Positions 46,557 through 58,576 of a stretch of 64,000 bases of DNA are shown piece by piece. The DNA lies in the NCBI RefSeq assembly GCF_050436995.1, contig NC_134767.1, forward strand, positions 7,130,001 through 7,194,000, written 5' to 3'. Numbering within the stretch: the stretch's first letter is position 1; each line of letters begins with the position of its first letter. The DNA is from Anticarsia gemmatalis. Taxonomy: Eukaryota > Arthropoda > Insecta > Lepidoptera > Erebidae. A program made the translations under genes and the position numbers. The notes below the pieces were generated by a model that saw only the letters and a program-made list of their open reading frames with translations, was not told where the DNA came from and made no database searches.

Positions 46557-46597
46557 GTAACATTTCCTTTTTACTGTGGTTTACTTTTATAGATTTA

Positions 46598-46744
46598 CCC
46601 TCTTATTCATAAACACACTATAAACCTATTTTAGTTAAAAAACTACTATGATATGTTTCCTCTTTTTCATTTCGCTATGGAGGGAAAGAAACAAAACACT
46701 TTATAAGCCTTTCATAAGTTCATATATTTTTATGAATAAGAGGG
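46598..46744. mobile_element. MITE with 16-bp inverted ends and TTA duplication
   Basis: It starts CCCTCTTATTCATAAA and ends with the inverse complement, flanked by TTA on both sides (46595-46597 and 46745-46747). It lies 41 bases past the donor of the signal-peptide exon. The TTA duplication fits a PIF/Harbinger-type MITE. Confidence 0.75.
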
Positions 46745-46747
46745 TTA

Positions 46748-48422
46748 GTCTAGATCCTTCAAGTTACCTGCAAAGCATAGAAAATGACGTAACTGGTGAG
46801 GATTAGAACAGTTATTAATCAGGATATTTGAGGAAAGGTAATTATTTCCTAAAGAACCAAAGGCCCTTGTAATTGCTGAGACAGACGCTCTTGGCTCTTT
46901 TTCACATATAGAAGAAGGAATTCGAAGAACTTTTTGAACTGCAGCACGTTCATAAGTTTCGGTTTCTATAGAGATTAAATTAGTGGTGTACTTTGTCCCG
47001 TACTTTATATGGAATAAATGTAGAATGTGGCTTGTATCGTACAGAGAAACGTAATATCCTTCAGAAATCAATCATCTTTACAGCAACCGCTATAAACCAT
47101 AACGAACATCTGGCTAAGTCCTAAAGGTTCCTACAACTTATTCATGTGACGTTACATCTTTGTCTCACGATCTCCATAAAACGTGTTTACGTATGTTTAC
47201 TAACGTTATAGCCTTACCCACATAAAACACGCATGAATTAGCGTCTGGTTACGTTATAACAGGTGTTCCTACAGTACTTACATGGTATACTGTTTTATGA
47301 CGTCACGAAATTACTGAGAACATGTTTAGTTGTTTTAATCGCCTACTGCTGTTCAAACAGTAACGATACTTAAACCACGCCCTCTGGTGGAACGACAGGG
47401 TAACTTAATCTTACCTGCGACCGTAAGTTTAAACTATAACATTTCTTGTTAATACAAAAATAATGCCATGGTAAGCAGAACATCCCTCGGCTTGCTTGGA
47501 CAGTCATTAAATTGGTATTCCGTGGGATACCTTATCGTGATTAGACCTCCTCGGCTTATCTAAAAACATACGGTGGCATTCGTAACGTCAGCTTCCATGC
47601 AGTGGTGCTACGGGATCTCCTGAGAAACGTAATTCAATGAGCATGATGGTTCTAAAACGTGGTTGGCAGTATTTTTTACATCTTTAATGGATCCTATTCG
47701 ATATTTTATTGGACTTGTCAAACTTGGTGATTCAATCTAAGTTATACTTACTTAAACCTAGATTTTTAGTTCTTTACAGCTTACTTCTATCATAATTATA
47801 TCGTCCGAATCTTTCCAAAGTTATGTTCTCTGTCCCATCAATATGGTACAAGTTACCAACTTTAATTAAAACTAGTGAAGTTTTGGCAAGCGACGTAAAA
47901 ACTTTGCCAAGATCCAATATGTTGTAAACTTTCAGCACCTCATGCTGTTATACGACCTCGTATTGGTCGAATTATAAGCTTGGAACACATCTTAAACTCG
48001 TAAGTTTTATAGTAATGGCAGTGTTAAAAGGATACTTAATACTTACATGATGATTATTATTATACACGTGTAATCAGTACCGGGATTCTCTACCACTATT
48101 TGCATTCTCTACAACTGGCTAGCTGTCGAAAAATGTTGTATGACAACCGGTTCAGCGCCTCTAGCGGGCGTTGTAGAAACTATTTTTGCAATACATTTTA
48201 AATGTCAAACTCTCGATACTCGAAAGTACCGACTTTAAAGAATTGCGCTACAAGTAAAGATAATATGAAAAATATCTTCTCAATAGATGCGAAACCAAAA
48301 ATACGGGAAGAAACAGAAAAAGTAAACGGTGGTGTTGGTTTAATTTATTTTGCTCATTATGCTTATTAAATTACCTTCTGCGAAAGAAAGACACACACTT
48401 CAGAAAGCTAAAAGCAAACACA
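46748..48422. other. Presumed intron sequence, no exon seen
   Basis: A minus-strand frame at 46745-47071 starts with TTG and shows no family signal. 48077-48260 is a copy of the interspersed repeat also at 9120-9265 and 14090-14180 ('aaatgtcaaactctcgatac'). Confidence 0.4.
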
Positions 48423-48428
48423 TTTATT
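48423..48428 (-). terminator. Candidate polyadenylation signal downstream of the small ORF
   Basis: AATAAA on the minus strand, 58 bases past the stop at 48487-48489. Confidence 0.35.
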
Positions 48429-48486
48429 AATTCCGTCTTACATCGAAAACACTGACCTCTTACAGAGGAATTTTAATTAAAAAACA

Positions 48487-48681
48487 TCAATGTCGGAGGT
48501 ATGCACCTTTTAAACAAGCACCGTCGGGATCTCTCGCTTCGCAGTAAAATAAATGCTCAGCAATATTTTCCTTCTCTAAAGAAATCGCAAAACAAATGCC
48601 CAGACCTTGCAATTTCAACGGCACTTCTCCACAATCGTAGCGGTCGCTTTCAGGGGTGTATTTAAGAGTACCCTCGTTCAT
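48487..48681 (-). CDS. Hypothetical 64-residue Cys-containing protein or terminal exon
   Basis: The minus-strand ATG at 48681 opens a 64-residue frame with four cysteines in DCGEVPLKLQGLGICF, FYCEARD and GACLKG. There is no signal peptide. An in-frame stop lies two codons upstream of the ATG, so the frame cannot simply extend; a weak acceptor-like AATCCAG precedes it. The spacing of the second to fourth cysteines (16 and 8 residues) loosely recalls a Kunitz-type inhibitor core (15 and 7), but the aromatic and glycine signature is absent, so I do not make that assignment. The AATAAA close downstream is the main reason to list it. It may be a chance frame. Confidence 0.25.
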   Translation of the reverse strand: MNEGTLKYTPESDRYDCGEVPLKLQGLGICFAISLEKENIAEHLFYCEARDPDGACLKGAYLRH

Positions 48682-48689
48682 TCATAAGT

Positions 48690-50589
48690 CAACGGGTCTC
48701 TGGATTAATTGTTCCGTACAAAAAAACATCGAGACGGAAGGAAAACTTCAACATAATTACGCAACAACGGCTCAATCCCGTCGACGACTTATTATTTGCC
48801 TAATTTCTCAATCGGAATACCAATGTAATTTGGACGCAAACGCCTTTTACGCGGCATGTTCTGTTTAAAATTAGGTAATAGGTATGTAAATGTGTTTTTT
48901 TTATGATTTTGCTCGTCGTGTCTGATGTTAGCTAATCCTTGAGCTCTTTCGCGGAGGGTAGACGTGAATAATCCACATTTAATTATGTTCCCGTCCCGCA
49001 GGAACGCGCGGCTTAACAAAAGTTTGAACGCAAACATTGAACATTTTTAATCAGACCACTATAGCCAGTTACATTTCAGCGGTGTTCGTAGTTTATTTTT
49101 TTAAATAGGTTATAGGAACAAACCTTTTTTTACGTAAATAAAAGGATGTTCAGATATCAAAAACGATTGCTTGAATTTTGAGATCGTTTTGAATTCAATA
49201 TCGCAGAACTCGGGCTTTTCATCTGAACTCATATTTTTTTAGGAAAGTGTGAATGTAAATGGAACTTATATTTGTAGAAACCTCAGCTTCTTTCCTCTTT
49301 CAATGTTATTTTTGGTGCGGTCATTATTTTTCGATGTTATTCGAACAAAAAGAGCGATGTAGGTCATTGTCCTTCACAATCCATAGGCAATATACGAGTA
49401 ACATTTACAAATTGAAAGCAACAACCTGAAGATTAAATATAGATTATTTACCGGTATAGGAAAAAATACAAGTAGCTTTTTACATTTTTTGACACTTTAA
49501 CTGGCAGCTAGGCTACCCGGCACTGCCATTTATTACTTTCGAAAGTGTTATATTGGTACCTATCTATACATCAATATTTATAAAATTGTAAACTGTAATT
49601 AACATCCTTTCATAGCTGAAAACCAATACTACGATCTGCTAGTAAAATTCATTCCTCTTAAACCGACTCTCACAAATCATCAATCATTTTACCGTTGTAC
49701 AAACACTTAACAGACTAACGGGGCTATTCTGAACGATGGATAGGAAATAAAGCGAGCTCGTATGGCCAATAAAACCTCGCCGTGTTCACTTCAATGGACA
49801 CAGGCGGGGCGGGTCGTAAAGAATCCTTGAATCCTGTTGAAACTTTTCTGTTCTCTCAGCGGACTGTACCACTTGTAAGAGGAGATAGTAAATGTGCCGA
49901 TTGAAAAACTATGAAAATTTTGGATGTAAGGCTCTAAATTCGGTCTTTACACTTAGTTGAAATAGTTATTTAAATCAGTAAATGAGTTAGTAAATTGGTT
50001 TTTATTGGTTTAAAGTTGAGCAACGTGACAGTTGCCAATACAAATTTCTTCCGAAACTGCCTGGAAATTTGTAAATCACTTAAAAAATACAAAAGTTGCA
50101 TATCAAGTAAATCACAGAATCAAAGTGGCGTTTACTCGTATCTAATTCGATTCAAAGTTAGCTGTATATAAATTTATACATTACACACTGAAAGTATAAT
50201 TTGAACAACCTATACCGATCACAATATACTGATAGGAAAAGAAAAACTAAGAATCCTATCGATCCAATATATCAGATTATTTATACCTCGTGGGAGAGCT
50301 TTAACATGATTTTCGTTCATCGTTCTAGGATCCAAGTCTCTTACCGCGTAATCTAATATATGGTACGTTTTAGTGGACACTACCAGTAGGGCCACAGAGT
50401 AAATAAATACTAGTAAAGCGGCGATCACGCCAATTTTGTATTAGAACGAGAACAGTAACCCGCCGATTAAAATCCTCCACTCCGCTATAGTTGGGCCATT
50501 TCAAACGTGCGAAGTACGTCATGTTATATTATCGGGCTCTCTCGCTCGCACCTACTCACTGTCCTATTTCTGTCATTCTTTTAATTATG
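48690..50589. other. Presumed intron sequence, no exon seen
   Basis: Frames at 48792-49037 and 50219-50428 (minus) have no recognisable family or splice context. The sequence is otherwise AT-rich and unremarkable. Confidence 0.4.
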
Positions 50590-51090
50590 ATGCCACCAAA
50601 AACATTCTGTAAAAACCTCAAGTCTCGCAGCTCAGTCTTTCTGGCGTAAAAAGTGGTGAGATCTATATAATACCAAGTCGATTAATCTATTTCGTCTCTA
50701 CTTAAAGGACCTGCTGTCTTAAGTTATAACATATGTTATTATCACGCCAGTATTAAAAATATTTTACGTTTAAAACAAATAGATCGACTTGGCCATCGCA
50801 TGATTTGTATGTATTACACTACACAGCACGACGAGTAGTTAAATGCTCTCGAAATTTTAATGGCGAATTTGTGTTTTCATGCGATGACCAAGTCGATCTA
50901 TTTGTTTTAAACGTAAAATATTTTTAATACTGGCGTGATAATAACATATGTTATAACTTAAGACAGCAGGTCCTTTAAGTAGAGACGAAATAGATTAATC
51001 GACTTGGTATTATATAGATCTCACCACTTTTTACGCCAGAAAGACTGAGCTGCGAGACTTGAGGTTTTTACAGAATGTTTTTGGTGGCAT
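50590..51090. mobile_element. Fold-back element with about 213-bp near-identical arms
   Basis: Left arm 50590-50802 and right arm 50878-51090 are inverse complements with, by eye, one mismatch (gcc versus gtc near the loop side), around a 75-bp centre. The ends read ATGCCACCAAAAACATTCTG, as in 14447-14716. Relative to that copy each arm has an extra 'agctcagtctttctg' segment. No open frame of note. Near-identity of the arms implies a young insertion or recent arm homogenisation. Confidence 0.85.
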
Positions 51091-51110
51091 CTCACTTCTT
51101 TTTGTAGAAC

Positions 51111-51412
51111 GAACATAAGTGCAATTTGTATGGAAATACGTTTTTTCTTATAATTCAACATATTTTCCTATGGGAATGTCGTTTAGTTTCATGGGCTAAA
51201 CACCCTTAGCCACCCTATATCCCGTCCCGTTATGCCTCATATAGTAGGTACCTATCTACACCTATTATTTATTATTTTCTACAGTAATAATGATTCATTA
51301 ACTGCAAATGTAACTTTGTATAATCTTATACATTTATAAGAGATTAGAAAGTTATTGTTGCAGTTAGTGTATTTAAAAAACTAAACCGAAAATAGAATCG
51401 AATTTTTAATCT
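51111..51412 (+). repeat. Interspersed repeat, truncated copy B
   Basis: It starts gaacataagtgcaatttgta and runs in parallel with 52095-52400 until about 51405, where the match stops. It begins about 20 bp after the fold-back element. Confidence 0.65.
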
Positions 51413-51497
51413 CGAGTAAATATTTCAAGCCAGACTCGACAATAGATACTCAATCTTTTTTAAATTAATCAAACTTGTTTTTAAATTAATAAATTTA

Positions 51498-51907
51498 TCT
51501 ATAAATATATAAAACTCAAAGGTGTTTGACTGACCTAGATTTTAGACCGATCGGGCTGAGACTTTGCATGCAAAGAGCTACAATGACGTTAGTATCCCCT
51601 AAGAAAGGATTTTAATAGATTTCATCCCTCAAGGGATAAAATAGGGAATGAAAATTTGTATAGAACTTTGTAAATTTTGAACCGATTGGACTGAGTCTCG
51701 CATGCATAAAGCTATTATGACGTAGGTGTCCGCAAAGAAAGGATTTTAACAAATTTCACCTTTAAGGGGATAAAATAGGTGTGAAAGTTGTAGAAATCTT
51801 TTAGGATTTTCGACTGATTGAACTGAAATTAATCTAGATCCCCACATAGGATACTTTTAACTATGGCAAAACTTTTTGACTGCGACAAAGTCGCGGGTGG
51901 AATATAG
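51498..51907 (+). mobile_element. Helitron-type repeat (second family)
   Basis: It starts TCTATAAATATATAAAACTC and ends 'gcgacaaagtcgcgggtgga' then atatag. The interior contains two diverged copies of a block with 'aaagaaaggattttaa' and 'gggataaaatagg'. The 3' terminus is degenerate (ATAG in place of CTAG). It lies between two copies of the same repeat. Confidence 0.55.
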
Positions 51908-52094
51908 TAATATACTTATTATTAGTGTTCTTTCTTTCATCGTGGTATTTTCGACCAATTTGGTATATTTATTTTTTAGATTTTGGTACTTAAAGAGATG
52001 TCCAATCATGTGATTTTCGTAATCTTTACATAATACATACAAGGGACACGAGAAGGGTCTGTTCAACCCAGGCAACTGAACAACCTTTCTCTAG

Positions 52095-52748
52095 GAACAT
52101 AAGTCCAATTTGTATGGAAACACGTTTTTTTCCATATTTCAACATCTTTTCCTATGAATGTTGTTCAGTTTCATGGGCTAAACACCCTTAAGTTATGCTT
52201 CATATAGTAGGTACCCATCTAGACCTATTATTATTATTATTTTCTATTACTACAGTGATAATGATTTACTAACTGCAAATGTAACCTTGTAATCCTATAC
52301 ATTTATATCGGATTACAAAGTTATTTATGCAGTTAATGTATTTAGAAAACTGGACCGAAATTAGAAAATATTTGAATTTTCCCATGATTAAGACACTAAA
52401 CCCTATTTGTATTCTAAATTTGAAGCTTCTATGTTTGCTAGAAGTACCTTATACTTTTGATGATCGGTGAGTCAGTGAGTCAGTGAGTCAGTGAATCAGT
52501 GAGTGACAAAATTCAGAAACTTTAACAAGTTGTTATTCTTAAACTACTGGTTCAAATTTACTGAAATTTTAAATATACCGTGTTTATACAATGACTGATT
52601 AGTTGCTGCAAATTTAGGCTTCTTGTTTTATCCACAACGAAATTATAGGGGTGTCAAAAATAGCCCGAATTGCTTCGAGAAAAGGATGGTACGGCCGTGC
52701 CGCTTTTTTTTGCTCGACTTGCGGGGGCACTTCCGTGCCCCCAGATAT
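52095..52748 (+). repeat. Interspersed repeat, full-length copy C with terminal GC hairpin
   Basis: This is the longest copy of the repeat also seen at 14717-15215 and 51111-51412. It has the GTGAGTCAGT run (52467-52505) and ends gggggcacttccgtgccccc then agatat. The frame opening at 52651 lies in this repeat and is not a gene. Confidence 0.7.
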
Positions 52749-55090
52749 AGTTCCTTATAGTTCGCACGTTTCTAGTGGTCAGAGTATAACACACATAGCG
52801 CCTATATTCAGGACTTCAGGATTTGAGAGGCTTACAGGTCTTATCCGTATACATAGACAGTTAAACTCGATCGAGAAAAGAAAATTATTTAAAGGGTAAT
52901 TGCCAACTGTGAGTTTTATAGTAGGTACGTGCAGTTTGACTATAACATGTGTTTTAGTAAAACTATAGTGCAATACTGGCATTTTTACTAACATTACCGA
53001 TAACGAAAATATTGAAAACGCTAAGAATCTTTACATAGAACTTAGTATTAGTATTAGCACTCGATTAACACTTCCTACCAATTTTCGCTACTTGAGGATT
53101 TTCTGCCATGCTAAAGCGTTTAGAGTGTCATCGCCTACAGTGCCACTCTGTGTATCTCAGTTGACAACTAGTGTACGTCAAATTGATGGTCACTATTCAG
53201 TACATTGCTACTATGACGTAACGTGTTAATCACAATAATCTAAGGGAGAAAACAATGTACAGTAGCTTTCAAATAGTTGTCAACTTAGATACGTGATAGC
53301 CCTCTGGTAGTTTTTATCTGCTCTGTGACTCGTATCGCTAAACATTTACGACAACTCGGACCTTCCCGTTATATTTTTCGGTCGGTTATGACCGAGATGA
53401 TTTCCTAACGGATCACGTTTATCGGGACCCATGATTGAAGATAACACAGGGTGTGAATTTGTGACAGCTTACGTGACTGTTCCGTTTGCGAGGGATTTTC
53501 GCTATTTTGTATTGTGATTTGGAGCTCAAAAGACGTATTTTTATATATATTTTTTATAACTTTGCTGTTTTGTTGAATGGTTTTACGTTTCGTCAGGTTT
53601 TCATGTAAAGGGCAAACGAATTTAACCCTTTATAATATCGTATTGTGTCTACCGGGCCGACCGGTACCCATTTGGTATGAACGAAAGATACCTATAAACA
53701 TACATGAAATCACGCCCTTTTAGGTAGGTTAAGAAGGATTAGAGAACGCCTCTTACTACGATCCCTACCAACTTCTTTTGCCTTATTCACATTCATACAT
53801 TTACATTTATAAAAAAGGCAGCCAAGTGCAGTCTACTAGTTGTTCGAAAATAGTGCGTCGTGTTTATTATTCGCTAGAAAAACAAACCACATTTCGGATA
53901 CCGCAAATTTAGGTCAAAACAAAACGTACGCATAACTTGATTACAATTTTCATAACAATATCGTTTCTATCGACAACAATACAATTCGTTATATAAATTA
54001 TACAGGACACGTAAATTAAACATCCGACATTGTGTTTGATATTGTCCAAACGTTTGGGTGTCCAAAATAAGGGGCGAATTTCGGCCATAAAACATTTCAG
54101 AGCAGAAACACCTAACAATAGACAAAATGTATGGAAACTCCGACCTCATTTGGCTACATTCCATTGTTGCTAACAATAAAGCTATTATCTTGCCAAATTG
54201 AATGAATAATTAAATCTCCAACGTAATTCTCGCACACGTATAACCACGCGAACTGGTTGGATAATCTGCTCACTAATTTCACCTATTTGGATTTGACTAA
54301 TTGCTATGAACTTGTAATGAAAATTTCGTCAATGTTAACGGAATGAATGTGTAATTTATTTACGTTAATATCAGGGAGGAGTTTTCGAACGAGATTGCTA
54401 GTCTAGTATAAATTAAAATAACGACGACAAACAGATTTACGCAATGTAACACATAATGCAAGAATTTGCTGTCCCAACTGTTGTAACGCAACATGAATTG
54501 TAACATAAATCCCATAGTTTGGACGTTCTAAGCGCTCAAACCACGCATTAGATGCGCAATTCATGCGCTGGGTAATTCATTTTGACAGCTTTTCAAAGGG
54601 TCGCGGTGCTGGTCCAAATTGAATGCGCGGTTTGTGCAATCTGTACAATGTTACATTGTGTGAATTTTTACGCACCATAACTTTTTGCGACAATTGTAGG
54701 TACCACGGATGCCAATAATGTCCTAGCCGATATTACTTCACTGAAATCAGCCAACTGTGTGGAAAATTGTTTATAGTATTCACGTGTGACTAGAGGTGAG
54801 ACTTAGGATCGCCGGCTTTACCGCCCCTCAGAACCACGGAGACCTATGATCTCAAGTTTCTAACTACGGGCCATCACATAAAAATTATGGGCAGCACTTT
54901 TCTCTTAATTGCATTCACATGTTTAGTAATTACTGCCTCCAGTTTGACGCAGCATTAAGTTATATTATATTTCTATGTTGTCATAAATGTACACGTGGTA
55001 TTGGCAAAATTATTTATTTAAACCTGACTGGTGGTTCTGGAAATTCAGGTATTTGATTGGGAACCATATTATAATATTCAAGTAACAGTA
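52749..55090. other. Presumed intron sequence, no exon seen
   Basis: No supported exon. The two overlapping minus-strand frames around 53909-54176 have no family signal. Confidence 0.4.
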
Positions 55091-55291
55091 CTAGCTGACC
55101 CGGCAAACGTTGTTGTACCATATAAATAAAATAAAAAAGTAGTGTCACTTTGGGGTATGAAAAATAGATGTTGGCCGATTCTTAGACCTACTCAATATTA
55201 TGCTCACATAATTTTATGAGAATCGGTCAAGCCGTTTCGTAGGAGTACGGTAACAAATATTGTGACATAGAAATTTTATATATAAGATAGA
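55091..55291 (-). mobile_element. Short Helitron-type element, third family
   Basis: The minus strand ends 'aacgtttgccgggtcagctag' minus its last base, that is TGCCGGGTCAGCTAG, and begins near TCTATCTTATATATAAAATT. It shares 'tttcatacccc' and 'gagaatcggtcaagccgttt'-type blocks with 58273-58576. Confidence 0.65.
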
Positions 55292-55705
55292 AAACACCGA
55301 TTTTTATTCTATCTTTGAAACAAAGCAAACTCTTTGAAATAAAGCCTAAATCAGAAATGTAGACGAAACTACGAGTGATGTGAGATCAACAGCCGACCGC
55401 GTTGATTATCCTAACTCAGATTTATTTAGCTCTCTCTGAATAATTCACCCGAGGGTAGGTTTTATCAGGCTGTGTTGTGTTACGGCTAATTATGTTAGTA
55501 CCGCTGGCAATATTTGTGATTGGCTTGAGGATAGATGAGGGAGGCGCGTGATGCGGGGAAAATGAATGAACTGCTTTGTTGGAATATTATTTGTGGAAAT
55601 CTGGCGAAGAAAACGGAGTGACAGTACTTTAAGCATCAGTCTGGTTTAAGTTTAAGATTTTGCAGTGATGTTAATACGTTTAAAAATGTGTTTATCTTAT
55701 TTTAA

Positions 55706-55826
55706 CCCCCGGTTTCCGAGGTACATTTAACGATAGTTTATCTATTCAATAGCGTAAATTAAACTTGTACAAAAGAAACGCTATTGAATAGATAAACTAC
55801 CGCTAAATGTACTCAGAAACCGGGGG
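55706..55826. mobile_element. Palindromic MITE with TAA target duplication (copy 4, best preserved)
   Basis: It begins CCCCCGGTTTCCGAGG and ends with the inverse ACTCAGAAACCGGGGG. TAA at 55703-55705 and 55827-55829. It contains the family's 'tctattcaatagcg' and 'cgctattgaatagata' inner arms, so the transcript would fold into an almost complete hairpin. Confidence 0.85.
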
Positions 55827-56018
55827 TAAATAGCGTGATGTAACAAAAAAGTTATTTCTATGAAAAAGGCTTGTCGTTGCTAAAAAGCATTGTAAGAAAT
55901 CTACTATACTAGGAAGTAGCCCTTTTAAAGTAATTCTTTAATTATCCTTGTCCCAGAAAAATATTAAACTGGCGTAATTTCCTTGAAACATTCTACATTA
56001 GACGTACATTCTACATTA

Positions 56019-56083
56019 GTGTATGTTCATAGTATCTGCGATAGAAAACTATTGCAGACAGTATTCATAGTATGAACATACAC
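56019..56083. repeat. Imperfect 65-nt hairpin
   Basis: gtgtatgttcata (56019-56031) pairs with tatgaacatacac (56071-56083), and an inner stem pairs gtatctgcgatag with ctattgcagacagta, leaving a seven-base bulge. It has the size of a microRNA precursor, but the bulge argues against canonical processing. Confidence 0.5.
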
Positions 56084-57763
56084 GATTCACGATACACGAA
56101 TCCATCTGTGACTGTCCTAAAATCGTTACCAGTCCACCGAATACTTAGTTACAGAGTGTCCTACATTTCAGACGCAAAAATAACTTTAACAGCCATGCGA
56201 ACAAACTTTACAATCTAAACCTCCAAAACAAAAGGTACCAAAATGTACAATATGAGAAGCAAAAGAACAAAGCACTTCAATCATCAAACCTCAAATCTGG
56301 CGCTCGATGTTTTCCAAATTAAATGAAATAACAAGCAAACGGTCCGTTTTTACTGCGGAGTACCGTAAAACAGTAAACATTACCCTGTCGACAGGGACTA
56401 ATTGCAACCGATATAATACTCCAGAAAGAGCCTAAATAAGCAGACCGGTTGTGGCCTCATTTCGAGCGAAAACGACTTTTTTTTCATTACTCCTTTTACT
56501 TTATAGCGGTGGCGTAATTGATGTATGATCGTTATATCGTTATTGGTTCAGCTTGCCAAGTTCTAGAGGAATGCTACATTTGTTTTATGTAAACGTTTTG
56601 GTTTCGTTGTGGTTTGCTAATAATAAATCTGTTTTATTGTTATGTTTATTTATAGCCTAGAAAATAGGTTATGACTATAGTTTGTAAGCAGAAGCCTATT
56701 TTCTTCTTAAGTAAGAATGTCTTATTCTTTTACTCACACTTACACCATTACTTAACATTAATAAAGTATCATATAAGCTTTCTCACAGCCTGTTCTACTT
56801 GGCAAGTTGGCAAAAACTTCCCATTTCGACACACTTGCCATGCTCGTCTAGGCCTGCCAATTCTACCATAATAAGCTGACTAGCATTTCTTGTAAATATT
56901 TTCTTAAGTATCTATGAATAACAACGGAAACAAATACCCAAGTCCCGAATGCATCACTTCAGAATAAGTATCGGTTAGTTTAGCAAGTAGAATGTTGAAG
57001 GTTACTTTCATACATTTGCTGTCAATTTATCTATTGGATAGGTTACCCGTCACTTATTCATAAACCGTTGAATTGGCCTTTAATCTTGTCAAAATTGCAA
57101 TAAATCATTTGATTACCAGAACAGAAAAAAATACAGTCCAACAAAGTCACTAGCAGAAAAAACCCTACCATTTTAGTTACATAAGTGCTTACAAGGCCTT
57201 ACACACAACATTTACTTGGCAATAATTCCCATCGTACAATCAGACCGTAATGTGTACTCAAACGATATTTTAACCATCACAATGTTCCGCTGGCACTCAC
57301 TACCCAACATTATCTCAGAGTGAAAATTCGTTCCGAAGAAAAATTGTTATGACCCTAAATGGTTTTAAGCACGAACTTTTTATACAGTTCCCGTAATTTT
57401 TGGCCTCAGTTTCACGTAACCCGATTGTTTAGTTCATTCTTTACAGTTTTTGCATCGATGGAGAGTAAACAAGGAAATAATTAAGTTGGTATTGGGTTAA
57501 CTTGATAGGCTTTTAAGAAGGGTGAAATTTTGGGTAAGGTTACGGTAGGGTTTGTGCCAAGTTCAATTAAATTTCGGTTATTGATCACGAAGTTCTCTTC
57601 ACTTCCTGTATATATCTTTGACCAAAGACGATTATAGATAATACAACTTAGTAGAGAGTCTTATTTGCAAGGTTCGCGGCTCGTGGATATATACAAAATT
57701 TAAGCTGCGTCTACGCTTGGGGAGCCGGGCATAAAATTCGTGTAGTGTGGCAGTCCACACTCG

Positions 57764-57799
57764 TTCGAGGCTCTCAAGTCAGTACTTGAGAGCCTCGAA
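57764..57799. repeat. Perfect 16-bp inverted repeat with 4-base loop
   Basis: TTCGAGGCTCTCAAGT, loop cagt, then the exact inverse complement ACTTGAGAGCCTCGAA. It is G+C-richer than the surroundings. No T-run follows, and I see no adjacent gene. Confidence 0.85.
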
Positions 57800-58272
57800 C
57801 AAGCGCGTTTTTAGAAGATATTTATAAGAGATTTAGAACATCAGTGATTCGCACGCTTATAACTATAATTTAGATTAACCGTGCCTGCCAAGACTCTCTA
57901 CTAACTTGTAAGACAATAATCGTTCTTTAGAAAAGTTACAGGGTGCTGTAATTTTCTGTCTATCAAAAATACAAGCGATATTGTTAAGACTTAAAAGGTT
58001 TTAGAATATTCAAACTTAAATCCAAGTGTAGCTCAAAATACACAAGGGTGCCCTCAAATAAAAATAACAAGTTTACTCAATATTTTAGTCTACTTTGACA
58101 CGCTCCAGACTAATTTTATTAAACCTTCAACTTTCATAAAATACCACTTAAAAGTTTTGGTTCAAAAAACCTTTCTTTATTTTACACTTAGGAATTTATG
58201 TTCTGAATTTACATGTTCTTTGTAACAAACAAGTACATTACTTTGTACCTTCAGTGGCAAAAAAGAACAAAA

Positions 58273-58576
58273 TCTTTATATATATAATTCTTCTGTAAGT
58301 GTGTCACTGAACTTCTCTTAAACGACTGGACCGATTTTGATGAAATTTTTGTGTGTGTTCAAGGGGATCTGAGAATGGTTCAGATTCACAAAAAAATTCT
58401 CGCGTCACAGTTTTCGTTGCCATACTTCTCCGAAACGGCTTGACCGATTCTCATGAAATTTTGTGAGCACGTTGAGTAGGTCTCAGAATCGGCTAACATC
58501 TATTTTTCATACCCCTAAGTGACAATATATATTTTTTTTATTTACATGGCAAAACAACGTTTGCCGGGTCAGCTAG
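58273..58576 (+). mobile_element. Short Helitron-type element, third family (plus strand)
   Basis: It begins TCTTTATATATATAATTCTT and ends GTTTGCCGGGTCAGCTAG. It carries two related sub-blocks ('ggaccgattttgatgaaatt' and 'gaccgattctcatgaaattt'). It is the partner of 55091-55291. Confidence 0.7.

Larger units (their letters stand above)
55292..58272. other. Presumed intron sequence with one MITE and two hairpins
   Basis: Apart from the MITE at 55706-55826 and the hairpins at 56019-56083 and 57764-57799 listed separately, it contains a repeat relative at 57009-57085 (compare 30137-30222). No exon is supported. Confidence 0.4.

Noticed and set aside
46745..47071. 108-codon minus-strand frame
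   Set aside because: It starts with TTG, has no family resemblance, and overlaps the target duplication of a MITE.
48792..49037. 81-codon minus-strand frame ending in PRKRRLRPNYIGIPIEKLGK
   Set aside because: No signal, domain or splice context ties it to the neighbouring 64-codon frame; stops separate them in all joinings I tried.
52651..52899. Open frame beginning MSKIARIASRKGWYG
   Set aside because: It lies in a repeat that is also present at 14717-15215, where the frame is not kept.
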